A DNA stretch of 64,000 nucleotides, taken from assembly GCA_015501055.1 (NCBI GenBank), contig JADNYV010000035.1:1-64000 (forward strand), written 5' to 3'. Source of the DNA: Mucidula mucida (taxonomy: Eukaryota; Basidiomycota; Agaricomycetes; Agaricales; Physalacriaceae). Position 1 is the first letter of the stretch. Each line of letters starts with the position of its first letter. The notes beneath the pieces are model-generated. The model saw nothing but the letters and a program-made list of their open reading frames with translations. It did no database searches and was not told where the DNA came from. Below are positions 47,101 through 57,904 of the stretch, piece by piece. The translations under genes were made by a program, and so were the position numbers.

Positions 47101-48965
47101 CCAAGGCGGCGATGCCAGACACCTATATCAGCAGTTGGTGTAACGGACACAAGAGCAGAATCAATAGCAGGAGCGAGCTTGGTGCATTCGAGTTTGTAGA
47201 GCTTTCGAGAAGGGATGCGAGTGCCTGTAGCGAGTACGCGGCCGCGGCCGCGATTAGCGATAATGGTAATAGACGTTGATGAGAAGCGGCTCTCGCACTG
47301 GAGGTCGTCGGATATTGTTGCAATGGAGACAAGACGGACAGCAGATTCAGGAATCCATAGGACATTGTTGAGCGTGAGTTCGGTACCTGTGCGATCCAGC
47401 TTCACGACGACACTCCCGATACCGCGCGCCTCGATGGAAGTCCCTCCGACGCCGCGAACCTTCCTTGGCGTAATCAGCGGGCGTATGTGTTGGAAGTCTG
47501 TCTTATCCATAGTGACGTGAACAGAGGCGCCGGAGTCAGCTAGCCAGGGAGATGCAGAGAGAGAGATAGGGTTGAGGGATCCATCCAATGCAACACTGTA
47601 CGCGTCGTCGCCAAGAGCTCTACAGTTGGTTTTCCAGTCTATCGTCGCTCTGGGCTCTTCCACAATCCCTAGCATGAAGAGTTCGTCGAAATCGCCAGGA
47701 ACCATGGTGTCGCGTACGCCGTCGGTGTAAATATCCTGTAGTATGTCCGTCGACAGGCCACAGAAATCGGTGTTCGAATCCACGACGTTCGTGTCTGCAA
47801 CGTTGGCCGTGCGGTCCTTCTTCTTCTCGCTCTTCTTGTCGTGCTTCTCGCTACCCTTGGACTTGTCGCCCTCCTTCTCGCGGCGCCACGCGGCTTTCGC
47901 TTCACGCGCCTCGGCAATGGTCTTCCCTTCCATGCCTCCACCCTTCCTCACGCACCAGCGTTTTCCGTGCCCCAACCCGCCACAGTTGCCGCACGTCTCA
48001 CGTATCTGTGTGGAGGTAATCATGGCTGTGTTGAGAGTGTCGTCCTTTTTGACGGCTGCCTCGAGTTCGAAGAGTTTTCGTATGTCCGCTGACGTGTACG
48101 GTGCCTCCGCCGTAGCCCGTGCAATGTTCTCCATAACGCGAGATCGGAGGATCGGATAGTGAGTGCCCATGGCTCGGATTAGCGCGACACAGAGAAAGTC
48201 GTCCTCCGTGGGTTTGCCCATCTCCCACAGTCTCTTGTTCACCTCCGCCATCTCGTGGATCTTTGTGGAGAGATCATCGTCCGGCGCGAGGTTGTAAGAA
48301 AGAAGTTGCCGAATTAGCGTAATCTGTGCCACGACACCACGGTGGAGGTGACGCGCGGTAATCGCGGCCCACAGTGACTTGGCAGTCATGATATCCTTGT
48401 AGACTGCCTCCTCCTCCGGCACCATCTGAAGTTTGATGAAAGCGACAACCGCGGCGTCATTTTGGACCCAATTTCCGTACGCGCGGGGCTCCAGAATAGC
48501 ATCAGGTTCGTCGTATATGCCCTTGGTGTCGGATTCGATGTGGTATATGAGTGGTTGGGAGACGGTGAGAACATTGCGTAAGGTATCGGACCAGCGCGTG
48601 AAATTGGACTCGGCGAGGTCGAGCGCGGGTTTGCCTGCGGGCCATGATGAAACGGCGATTGACACTTGCTTGATGCGGGGATGTGTGCGGTCATAGCGGG
48701 TCGCTTCAAGGGACGGTGGAGGAGGGGTTGATGGTCGGGGTGATGGGTTACGTCCCGAGAGAACCTTCTCGAACAGGTCCATCATCCGGGCCTCGTTCTC
48801 CATCATCCGTGCCTGCTGCTCCAACAGCCTCTCTTCGAATGACGTTCCACCAGTGGCAGGAGGCGTGGCTTCATCGTCCATGTCGATGAGCGACGTGCTC
48901 GGCGCGACAGAGGGTCTGAGAGGTCGGGTGGAGGGTTCCGGGGCGGGCTTCATTTTGGCAGGCAT
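44136..48965 (-). CDS. copia-2 gag-pol polyprotein
   Basis: A single 1,609-residue frame from ATG 48965-48963 to a stop at 44136. Gag includes a helical segment (LLEQQARMMENEARMMDLFE) and a zinc knuckle CGNCGGLGHGKRWC near residue 325. Protease motif LADSGASVHVT lies near residue 475. Integrase has the HHCC zinc motif (HRRLGHP.. CSSCILGK), then Asp in AVDLTGPED, Asp in RFDNGELRSD and Glu in HNGQCERTHR. Reverse transcriptase carries QFDVKQAYLHG and the active site VHVDDF. RNase H carries TDSSYAD, TTESEYIATSEA and DNNGATCLA. Length, order and every catalytic residue agree with an autonomous Ty1/copia polyprotein. No frameshift or stop is present, unlike copia-1. Confidence 0.96.
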   Translation of the reverse strand: MPAKMKPAPEPSTRPLRPSVAPSTSLIDMDDEATPPATGGTSFEERLLEQQARMMENEARMMDLFEKVLSGRNPSPRPSTPPPPSLEATRYDRTHPRIKQVSIAVSSWPAGKPALDLAESNFTRWSDTLRNVLTVSQPLIYHIESDTKGIYDEPDAILEPRAYGNWVQNDAAVVAFIKLQMVPEEEAVYKDIMTAKSLWAAITARHLHRGVVAQITLIRQLLSYNLAPDDDLSTKIHEMAEVNKRLWEMGKPTEDDFLCVALIRAMGTHYPILRSRVMENIARATAEAPYTSADIRKLFELEAAVKKDDTLNTAMITSTQIRETCGNCGGLGHGKRWCVRKGGGMEGKTIAEAREAKAAWRREKEGDKSKGSEKHDKKSEKKKDRTANVADTNVVDSNTDFCGLSTDILQDIYTDGVRDTMVPGDFDELFMLGIVEEPRATIDWKTNCRALGDDAYSVALDGSLNPISLSASPWLADSGASVHVTMDKTDFQHIRPLITPRKVRGVGGTSIEARGIGSVVVKLDRTGTELTLNNVLWIPESAVRLVSIATISDDLQCESRFSSTSITIIANRGRGRVLATGTRIPSRKLYKLECTKLAPAIDSALVSVTPTADIGVWHRRLGHPNVPAILHMARHASASGMPINLSTLPPVCSSCILGKQPHSSVPKVREGPRATERLEVVAVDLTGPEDVVSASGNKYLMSIVDEATCFPWAVPLPSKSSAFERLRVWELRVEQQTGQRPKKYRFDNGELRSDAMTQWCESRGIDFEFTAPYTSAHNGQCERTHRTVMNKARTMRIAADLPPNRWDEFCVTAAYLTARTPAVGAKFKTPFEAWYRRKPDLAHLREIGCRAFVLIPSRNPKIYQRSIECVLIGYSQRAKAYRCYHRGTHKVIESFHVKFVESHQDVHRAFKPNTTIESPSVGDPEIPPIPEPSTTPPPSSPSDISRIPTTPLHYSSNTNIPDSTIDAGPETPSLKNLGTDGRIEEEPETPSSKNPSSPVEEVPETPSLKNPEASDRLPRRSPWLLQEVRESIEAKKERKQAAKDRRQTRIELRAALQDEGLDVDFLDDDNPFDELIDDLLMASEQEDRAMDEPPNLKAALHSKDADKWVTAIQEELKGLTDMGVYRLVPRSNIPAGRKVLRSKWVLLRKRNELGEINRWKARLVVRGFEQVFGRDYERTASPTARTESFRILAHLAGYHDWDMQQFDVKQAYLHGLLNEEETQWIEQPEGFAVEGKEDWVWELQKGLYGLKQGGRIWNKTLNEAMVGWGFKRLHSEWCVYYRKTETGIVICAVHVDDFLSIASSREENNRFLAEVRTRWQLSVEDARFIVGIAIERDRAQRLVYLSQTALIDKILHRYLSPDANPKLIPMDPDLKLRRPSKLSTPDAEDCPYRNLVGGLMYIAIGTRPDISFAVSKLAGFLDCYRSEHWRAALDVARYLKGTRTLRLRLGGTQNSLIGFTDSSYADCLDTLRSTMGYTFNLGSGAVSWASRKQKVVVTSTTESEYIATSEACKEAVWLRQLFGELEMLRKKEATPLLCDNNGATCLAYDPAFHARVKHLDIRYHYVRERVFEGDVTVNRVATVDNVADIFTKALARQKFTTFRDMLGVV

Positions 48966-49072
48966 TGCAGGGTTGAAAAGACGCGTGTATGCGTGAAAAT
49001 ACGTTAGGCGGGACGGTAAAAACGTCCGAAAATGGCGTGTTTGAAGTCTCGTAACGTCAGGAAGGGTTCAAA

Positions 49073-49083
49073 GGCCCATAACC
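49073..49083 (-). other. Primer-binding site of copia-2
   Basis: Read on the minus strand, GGTTATGGGCC abuts the 5' LTR. Like copia-1, it matches the complement of the anticodon region of initiator tRNA-Met. Confidence 0.7.
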
Positions 49084-49319
49084 TGTTAGAACCTAAACGA
49101 TACGGACTGTCAATACACGCCCTTAGTCGTAGTGGAAAAGACTCTATTGTACCTAAACAATACGGACTGTCAATACACGCCTGTGCTATCTATCAGTCTG
49201 ATATCGCCGGTACATAATGATGCGGATGCTTACCCTTAGTCGTAGTGGAAAAGACTAAGGGAAAGCATCCGATCGATCCCGCCTTGTAGGCTGGCGGATC
49301 ACGTGGTCGACAACCAACA
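49084..49319 (-). repeat. 5' LTR of copia-2
   Basis: 236-bp partner of 43846-44081; visible differences are acctaaacaata against acctaaacgata, and ggtcgac against ggtcaac. Confidence 0.93.
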
Positions 49320-52300
49320 TCAACATCCTATCCACCTTCTCGAACGCGTCAGCCACATCTTCTGCCGACTCGAAGTCGGTATAACCCAGTGCCCGAAGAC
49401 CAGTCATCGCGCCTTTTTGCTTCAAATCGCTCCATAAGAGCTCTCCCATCTCTTTATATGTCGGCATTTTGACGGCTCCTGCAATGGTATAGTCACTCGC
49501 CAGCAAATACGCCTGCAATGGCCCAAAGCCCGGAAACACAGACTCCCTGTTGACTTTACCCTTGAGGAATAGCTTGTATACCTGCGTGAATGCTGGAAAC
49601 TCCGCGTTTAGCAACCAGGAAGTCAGATCCGGAGCTTCGGTGGCGGCTGCATAGACTGAAGCATGTTCAACGCTGCGACGCGTCCAAACGCCATACGCGC
49701 AACCATCACAAAAGTACTTCTCCATATCCTTCCCATCCATGGAGTCTTCCAAGGCATTGCGGGAAGTGGCGTAAATGGTGTTCCAGTCATCGAGACCGTC
49801 AAAGAAAATGTGCTGCTCGCTATGCAGAAACTGAGAATTATGGGTGATGCCACAATGAATCAGGGCACTGAACAGCCCTTCCTTTGTTTGCAGATGAGAG
49901 CTTCCAAACGGTCCATTGTCAGCAAGAATAAGTCGCCAGGACGTTGCTAAATCGCGCCAAGGAATCTTCTTGTCATCCATAGATACCATATGTTTCAAAA
50001 ACGACCGATACACAGTGTAGAAGCTCTTAACAGCCTTGGATGATGCAGTCGGAGGTTCAGGAAGGGAGAAGAATGGATTTCGAGCCAATGGGTAGAGTGG
50101 TTCCAGTAGGCTGATGAGGAATCGGTGATGATTGGCCTTCTCGGGTGAGTCGCTTGAAGAGAAGCGAGCCAGGGCCCTCTGAACCAGCGTAGTCATGCGG
50201 CCGGGCAGAATACGCTGCTGTGGCGTGCGCCAGCAGTCAACAATAAGATTGATTTGGGTTAAAACCTCTCAAGTGGCATCATCCACAATGTGCAGATTCG
50301 CTGTACACCACTCTTCAACCTTAGCAAAGGAAGGTTTGTTATCACCCTTATCTCCAAAAACTAACCGGCTCATTGATTTGTCGCATGCTTCAATAACTGG
50401 CCAATGAAGGAGTACCGTTGGGCCATATGTGGCGACCAGTCGAAAGACTAAATGGGATGTGGGACGTCCTCGCTCGAAGTCGCTATTAAAGTCCAACCAT
50501 TCCGATACAATCCGCATAAGTCGCTCCTTGACTTGACGCATATCTGCTTTATTCATGCGGCGTGCAGGAAACTGCATAGTCGAAAGCTGACGAGTAGCGG
50601 AAACGGATAGGGATGGAATGTAGACAGAAGCCTTGAAATGTTTTTTGACTGCTTCCTTGGATGCACGAACGTCCGTGAAGGCAGCAATGACATCGTTGCA
50701 TAACGCCTTCATCCAATGCTCCGTTGACGTTTCAACACTTCTCCATGCGTGGTCCACCTCTACTTCGATCCATTTCCACATTGCCATGTGTGAAAGGAGA
50801 AGCTCTTGATTCTCGAGACGAGATAATATATCGGTCCCATCACGTCGAGCCTTCAAGAAGCGAAGATGAGCAGCCGCATTCCCTAGCAAAGCCACCGCGT
50901 CCTCTGACTTATCAGACTCTGCGGCATCTAGAAATCCATTCCAGGAATCCAAATCGTCTCCAACGAGTTCCAACACATACGTGCCCAAGTGCTTGTACAG
51001 TTGTTCAAACTCTATGAGCTCCAACGCTTGTAGAAGAGGTGTCGTCGGCTCCGTATTTGAATCGCACTCTGAATCTGAGAAATGAAGATTTATACACCAT
51101 TACATGTCACGAACTCTCATCCGACCTTGATCATAGGTTACATGCTGTCTTGTTTGTTTCGCTGGAGGCCCATCTGCTACTTCCGCTTCAGCTTTCCGCT
51201 TTCCGGCACGAGTTCCTGCTTTCTTCTTTCGAGCGGTCTTGGTCTCGCTGGACTTTGAAGATCCGCCCGCTCGTGATTTTTTGAAGATGCCTAGCATCAT
51301 ATTTAGCTTGAATCCAAGAGAGGGTTTTGAACACTTACTGCGTCGTTTTTGTGCTGTACCTCCTACTGGGCCACCCTCTTGTTCGGCCAAAGCACATACA
51401 GGAATACCGGCAGCACCGTCGCAACACAACGCCTCATACGCCTCTGCAATAGCACCGTTCAACAGCGCATTTCCAAATGGAAGATCGCGTAGCTCTGAAC
51501 CGTCCGATGCCTGCAAGGCGCGATAATGTTCCCATGTCGTCGCGGCCTTCAACGCCTGAATCGTCTCCATGCTCAAAGGACCCTCAGCGCAGTCTTTACT
51601 ACTCCATCCCGGACCCCAAGGCCATGGTCGAGCAACTATACATTGATTGTCCTTCACTAGACTGATAGCAGCGAGAATCGCGTCACGATCCAGCCTAACC
51701 AAAACTTCGGCAGGCGCTTGCAGTATTAGGTACGTCGCAAACTGAACTATACCGCGTGCCATAAAGTCGAGATACGCTTCAGGATCCATGACCGACAAGC
51801 CATCGGAGATCATATTGGGACTGTTGGTAAATGGCCGTTCCTTAAAGAACGAATCATGACTATAATAAACATATCTCAGCTTAAACATCAACAAAGGAAG
51901 AGTGACACACCTCCAGACCTGCATCTCTGGTGCAATACGAAAAACCTCAGCAGCCTTCTGCTTTCCTCTTAATGGTGCAGCTCCAAACAACCATGATGAG
52001 GTACCCTTGAAGAAGTGAGTAGGACAATAGGCGACAGCGGTAATGCGAATATACGGCGGAGCATTGACAGGCTGAGCAGTCTTGAAAACGGGCGCGCTTC
52101 CTCCATGCATATGCAGACCTGAAAATCCGTAGGAACAATCACCATGCAGCACCCAACAAATACCCAGCTCCACCAGAAAAAAAAGCTGCTCCTCGACGCG
52201 TGAATCGTCCTTCGACAACATATGCATGGAAGTGAAGCCGGCGGTTAGGTCATGACCGTCAATATGAATAACACCAAAGGCACCCAGCTGCGAAATGCCT

Positions 52301-53626
52301 TCAGACGCCTCTATCGTCTTACCAGCGTCGGGATCAACGTGCGTGAAGGTTACTGATTCGTTGGGCCAACAGCGGCGGCCATGTTTAGCTGAAAAGCCGG
52401 CGTTGTCGTATTGTTGTGTGGGCCAATCCGTGGCATGTTGATACTGTCAACCTGCGCTTCGAGAGTCTCCAGGGCTTCCGCGGGTACATACAAGTGAAGA
52501 GCTTTGACACTTGACTGCCCGATAACCTGATGATATTTCGTTTCAGCTCTATATCCAGTGAGGGTATTCAATAAACGTACCTTAGTAAAGTGGTTACACA
52601 ACTTGAGGTGCGGGTTGTCAATGTATTCATCAGTACGCTTGAGACCAACTGCCGGCTGCAAAAGCTGTTGTGGATGTTGGTGGTTGAGCCCGATGGTATA
52701 GGCGCGTGCTCCCACATGAGCGGGAACTTTACGAGGAGACCGCTCAAAAGCAGTCTCGGTCGCCGTCAGCTCTTCCTCAGCACCAAGAATGTTGTCGTGC
52801 AGAGCAGCGCGCGCCTTCTTCTCTTCGTCCGTGAATTGATTTCTGGAAAGCTGGTCAATATTATGTGCGCCACATTTGAGATTGGACTCACGGCCCTAAA
52901 CCGAACGTCTTCAGTGCATCTGCCTGTCCCGGCGGACCGTACATGTTCCTAGCAAATACCAATGCTGGTTTCTCCTCGGGATCCAATTTGAGGAAACCTA
53001 GAATCGATTCAGAGATGCATTGAGACTCAGATGATGAGGTACGCACCTGCTCCGCCGTACGGGTCGATGTTTCCCACGTTCTCCATCAACTTGTTGAGGC
53101 CTTCCTTGGTCAAGTCGCCGTAGATAACATAGATGTCTCCCGCATACTCCTCACTGACTTGGGGGTGAGACTCAACTTTGTAGAGATCCGGCATGGCGAA
53201 GTGTCGACCTGGAATGTTTTGTTTAATGCCAATGGGAGCTTCAATGGTGACCAGCTGTGCTCGTGGCAGGGATCTTTCGACGCGTGGAGGATTGTGTGGA
53301 GAAGCGGTCCTGATGACGCGAGGGCTGAGGAGTGGCACCGAGCGGGTAGAGCGGGCAGGAGCCATAGTGACGGTAAGAGGTTGAGAAAGTGGACGTTCAA
53401 GTGGGTGTTCTCCTAAATCACTTCCTCCTTGGTCTGAGGGCAATGTGCAAGGAGGAAGTGCGTCATAGGCACTGAGAAGCGATCATCTCCTCCAGAAATA
53501 GTCAAATGGTAACGCTGTCTGAGAGGTTTCAAATATCCCTCACTGTCGGAAGACCAATGTGAAATTTGACAAGGTTTCAAATCCTCCAAGATCCCTCACG
53601 ACTGGGGAGCTTGAAATCCAAGAGAT

Positions 53627-53860
53627 TTCACCCGCACGATTGCGAGCATCAACAACGGTTGATCTGTGAACGACCTGCCCCACGACCAAGACGAATGACC
53701 CGCATGAAATCACCCGCACGATTGCGAGCGTCAACAACGGCCGATCTGTGAACGACCTGCCCCACGACAAAGACGAATGACCCGCAATAGGATGGGACTC
53801 GACCCGCAAGATCGCAAGCGTTAACAACGGCGGACGACTGACCCACAACAGGATGGACAC
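53627..53860. repeat. Short tandem repeats of about 82 bp
   Basis: The block TTCACCCGCACGATTGCGAG followed by catcaacaacgg.. starts at about 53627 and recurs 82 bp later at about 53709. A diverged third copy (cgacccgcaagatcgcaagcg) starts near 53793. No coding signal. It sits upstream of the dioxygenase-like gene and may hold its promoter region. Confidence 0.6.
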
Positions 53861-54439
53861 CCGCGTGCCACCCGCAAGACCAGTACTACTTGCAAAACAC
53901 TATTTTGCCCTCTGATGGTATTTTCGTGCCCGCCGACCACCCCCGAGCAATTGCGCAGGGGCTGTCGACGTGCACGAGGTGCACAGGGTATGTAGTGGAG
54001 ATAAAGCCTAGAGCGAGCAAGGTCATCGAGGGCAGGAGACAACAGATCACTTACTAGAGCGCTGTACGTCGTCGGGAGCAAAATTCATGCCCAGTCTCTC
54101 TGCTACAAATTGTTAGCTCCCTGACACCGTCGTTACGACGCAAGATCTAGCAGTGTACGTCCGCGACCGGTAAGGAACACTGGCAACTTCTGGCAACTTG
54201 TTCTCGAGCACTCAGTGTGCAGGCCGGTAAACCGTCCCTCTTCCTTACCTCGCCCACCCCCGTATCGTGTGTGAGGAAGACACACATGGGGGAAGCCAGT
54301 TTGAGGATGGTGGGAGGTACGGGTGAAGAGGAGCACTCCCGCGTCTCCAGGGTGGAGAACTATATCGCCCAAGACATCTTCCAAAGTATGTTCTTTTTTG
54401 CGCTTCCCAACCGCTCCTAATCGCTCATCAATTTGATTT

Positions 54440-54720
54440 CCAGTGCAATGTGGTGACGCCAATCTTTGAATGATATCCCCTCGAGTACTCTGAACAGTTC
54501 TTGGGCAACCTCAAGGATGCGGGCGTAAACGCCACCTTGGACACTGTAGACACTGTTATCTGCGCGGCTCAGAGGTCGGACAACTCCTGGGATGTAACCG
54601 TGGAACGAGAGGACGGCTTCACTTGCCATCTCAACGTTGAACATATCGTCTTTGCTACTGGCGTCGGTGACGATCAAGGCTCTATACCTACTTATACAGG
54701 CATGGTCAGTCTGCCAACGC
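54440..54720 (+). pseudogene. Flavin-containing monooxygenase fragment
   Basis: About 90 residues resemble the middle of fungal FAD-dependent monooxygenases: YPLEYSEQFLGNLKDAGVN, WDVTVEREDG and HIVFATGVGDDQGSIPTYTG, the last being the conserved (V/I)FATG segment. A TGA interrupts just before YPLEY, and neither the N-terminal dinucleotide-binding part nor the C-terminus is found nearby. Preceded by an acceptor-like ttccag. It is probably a captured or leftover gene piece within the 17-kb element, between the dioxygenase and kinase genes. Confidence 0.5.
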
Positions 54721-55020
54721 GAAATGGGGTATCTGAAAAGATGCGTACACGTGCGGGCCTGTTGAGATTGGCAATCAGGCATCCTTGGACGTGACTCGAG
54801 ATGATGAGGGAGGAAGATGAGCCAAAGTGGATAAGAATAATGTGGAAAAGAGTCAGAGGGACAACAAGCATGAGAGTACGGCGTTTGGGAGGCCGTTTAA
54901 TCTCCGTAGGAAGAGTGCAAGTAGTCTCACCGCATGTTTGCTTGGTTCTCTGTTTGTCTCTCCTTGTCTCTTTAGTGCAACATACAAATTCGAATAGGTT
55001 CTAATACGTATACAAAGAAT

Positions 55021-57750
55021 CTACAGTGTTTCGCCCTCTTCAAGATTATGCGGGAACGGTTCAAGACCAAGCCAATGACACCAGTGATTACAGATATGTA
55101 GATGAGGAAACTTGTCGAAGGCAGAGGGTACATTGCCATTGCCGAAGAGCTCTTTTCCTCCAGCCTGGTCAGCGAGATCCCTAGGTGTAGATGTCAATCA
55201 AGAGATAGAAGTCACAGCTTGAGGGGGACTTACGGAGAGGTCATGATCTGAGCGTCGGTGAGCTGATAGCCGTATCCTTGGAAATCAGCCACATATGCGG
55301 AGCCGCGTGTCTTGACATATTGTAGATGCTGGGCGGCGCTGAGAAACTGCGCCTTGTCGTACTCTGGATGGTTTTGATCAATTGAGGCAACAGGATTGGG
55401 AGAACCGTTATGAATCCATTTGATAAAGTGTGCATCTTCAGGAATCGCAATGCGCTCTTCAATCATGAAGGAGTGATAAGGGACGAGGTTGTCTTTAGCG
55501 GTTGTGCAGACTGCCGCCGCCACGTAACAGAACTGTGGAATGTTGGCAGGGGCGGGGGACAGTCTATCAGAACGTATGAGCAGGTGGTCAGACAAGAAAC
55601 GAGGGACTCACTTTCAGCTGCATGTCGACTCTCAATGAACGTGTATACCATTTGCATTAGCACGCAAGCCCAGAAGTGAATGTTCGCCTCTGTACATATC
55701 CTCTTAAACTCGTATGATCCTTGAAAGCGAGCTTGTAACATTTTGCCTCTGTGGTAAGTGTCAGTGAGTTCAAGCAAGGATGTGTAAGGACAGTACTCAG
55801 TGTTGGCCATCATGCGATAAAAGTATTTGACACAGATGGGCTTTCCAGTAGCAAGGTGTTGCAAGATCTCTGAGCTGTCGATGATGTGGTGATGTGACCC
55901 AGTTAACTTGCCGTCGTGAGCTGTCTTCATAGCACCTTCTCCAAGCTGCTGACCGTCTCGCAGATCGACATCGAGAACGTAGATGCCAGAAACACATAAT
56001 GCTCGTAGTGCCAGTGAGCAAGCTTGGGGTCCTTGAGAAGTGTTGAGAAGTCAATAGCAGGAATGGGCGCCAATCCATGTAGCTGCAGACTAGTATGCAC
56101 AACTATGGCGTAGTGAGTAGGGAGACCAGTAATCGTTGATAGATACGTACATTTTGAACTGGCAGACTGTCCGCCCTGGGCCAAGACATTACGAATATCG
56201 CTACGTTCAGGTGATTGCCAAACTGGAGTGCGCTTAGTACGAGGAGGTGTGGTTGGCTCAGCCAGAGATTGCTAAGAGAAAACATAAGACCAATACAGCT
56301 TCAGAGATAGAATACTTACGCTGCGCTCTGCTTAGAGCTGGACGTAGTAGTTGAATCCTCTGGAAGATCATCACCGAATGTAGACTGTCTCTCCGAAGAG
56401 GTAGTGGAAGATTCAGTTGAGCGCCACAGAGGTATGGAAGGTGAGGATGCTACTGGAAGCTTGCCATCTAGCTATAAAGTAGAATAAGAAGAAGGCTTTA
56501 AACGTGAAGATTGCATACCTGATACTTTGCAATGATGTGGTTGATACGATCCCATTCGGAACCCTCCACAATAGCTGCAAACTTGATTCGTCGAGCGCAG
56601 GAGGTTTCCAGATCATCTGATTGCCTGGCTTCTTGGTGTCGGCCACTAAGCCATATTGTCGAAGGTAACCCAACTGGGTCGGATTTTTATGCCCGTTAAG
56701 ATCGCTTCCAATAGAGCTTGCGAGACAGTCAGTACATCCTGGATACGAATCTTACCAAGGTCGATGGTACATGGAAAGTCTTTGTAGCTGGTAGATTGGT
56801 TGATCCAGGTTTGGAGCTTGAGAATGGCCTCCTTGCGGAGTTCTGCGATAAGTTGCAGAACAGAGTCATGCGAGGTATGGTCCCAAAAAACGTTCTCGAG
56901 CTCCTAAACAGAACACTATTAGTATGAGAGCGGTTACTGGAAAGACGATTGGATACCTTTAAATAGATCGCTTTGCCTTTCTCGAAAAAGCCGACTGCAA
57001 GTTCAAATGTAATGTTTCTCCACTAGCCGCGTAGGCCATAGCTTGAAAGCGAGCTTCTTCATTACGGTAGATGTCATGGACATTAGTGTATCCAGAAGCG
57101 CGTTGACGAGCACCTGGACTGGGAGTAGGATTAAGAGACGGAGCGTAGATATTGATCTTTGGGCCACCGTAGCTCTGAGAAAGGGATGTCGCTTGTTCTT
57201 GTCCGCGTACGGGATCTAGAAATAGAATATAAGCATGTAGTTGATATGAATAAGCAAATCTTACTGGGATGATGTGCAGCATTGACACTTTGAGCGATAA
57301 CAGCAGGATTGGGATATAGCGGTGGAGAATGGTAGTATCCTATAGGTACGTTCGAAGGAAAGGCGGGAGGATAGTGGCTAGGTGGTGCCATAGATGCCGA
57401 TGCAACGGCGGTGGTGGCATGCCTTGCGGAGTAGGATTTAAAGCAGACTTGCGTACTAAAGAGAGTATTAATGATAGATTACTGAAAGGAATAAGGAACG
57501 CACACCAGTAGCAGCAGCGCGCGGTCCAAACTTGTTCTTCTTACATCGGCACATACCGCTTAATCTATAGAACGATTATTGAGCAAGACTCAATGAGGAA
57601 ACCAAATACTCAACTCGATTAGAGCCAGAAATCCTTGAAGACGCCGCACTCCTTGCTGTTCGTTATGTTGAGACATTTGGAGCTCTCGCACTTGAACTGA
57701 GCTTGAGATGAATCAAAGTTGATCTCCTGTACTGGAGTGCCGCTAGACAT
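55021..57750 (-). CDS. Alpha-kinase family protein
   Basis: Minus-strand multi-exon gene ending at TAG 55023-55021. The C-terminal half matches fungal alpha-kinases (atypical MHCK/EF2K family). The ATP-site Lys lies in KPICVKYFYRM (about 55820); ARFQGSYEFKRICTEAN, EDAHFIKWIHNGSPNP and AQHLQYVKTRGSAYVADFQG follow, and then YQLTDAQIMT. The last exon has ELFGNGNVPSAFDKF and a zinc-binding Cys motif CNHWCHWLG. Alpha-kinases phosphorylate Ser/Thr in helical targets; zinc binding by the C-terminal Cys/His residues is a family trait. Upstream exons include a Pro-rich part (HYPPAFPSNVPIGYYHSPP) and YGGPKINIYAPSLNP. The N-terminus is uncertain: ATG 57750 starts a Cys-rich exon (FKCESSKCLN..) whose splice to the next exon I could not settle; 57391 is an alternative. 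It is divergent from the integrase-like gene. Confidence 0.7.
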
Positions 57751-57904
57751 GACGGGATGTGCGCTGATGAAGATTTCCTCGTTCTTTAATATGTCAAGAT
57801 TGAGAAGAGGCTCAGTGACTACACGTGACTGCCAAGTCTTCGATTTATCATCTACGGAAGGAAACAGAGTTTTTTAGACTAAACTGATTGGCTACTCGTT
57901 AGAT

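Larger units (their letters stand above)
43846..49319 (-). mobile_element. Ty1/copia LTR retrotransposon (copia-2), structurally intact
   Basis: A 5,474-bp minus-strand element with 236-bp LTRs that differ at only two positions I can see, flanked by TCAAC (43841-43845 and 49320-49324). Primer site GGTTATGGGCC follows the 5' LTR, a gaggaggag purine tract precedes the 3' LTR, and one uninterrupted 1,609-codon frame lies between. All features of a recently moved, possibly active element are present. It is nested in the dioxygenase gene of the 17-kb TIR element. Confidence 0.95.
43653..53365 (-). pseudogene. TET/JBP-like 2-oxoglutarate dioxygenase gene, interrupted by copia-2
   Basis: One minus-strand gene of about ten exons, start ATG 53365-53363 (MAPARSTRSVPLLSP) or 53443, ending RMWRMWCRE with a stop at 43653. 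After an N-terminal region (NMYGPPGQADALKTFGLG), exons joined by GT..AG introns lead to VTFTHVDPDAGKTIEAS, FGVIHIDGHDLTAGFTSM, FFLVELGICWVL, FSGLHMHGGSAP and PPYIRITAVAYCP. This order (HxD, distal His in an F-S-G..HGG strand, then Arg) fits TET/JBP-like Fe(II)/2OG dioxygenases, which oxidise 5-methylcytosine or thymine and are expanded in basidiomycetes. A basic linker (about 51130-51260) and a long helical C-terminal region of unknown function follow. The copia element splits RML from the last 62 residues; the open frame then ends inside the LTR (VDHVIRQ). Otherwise the exons are coherent. Confidence 0.6.
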
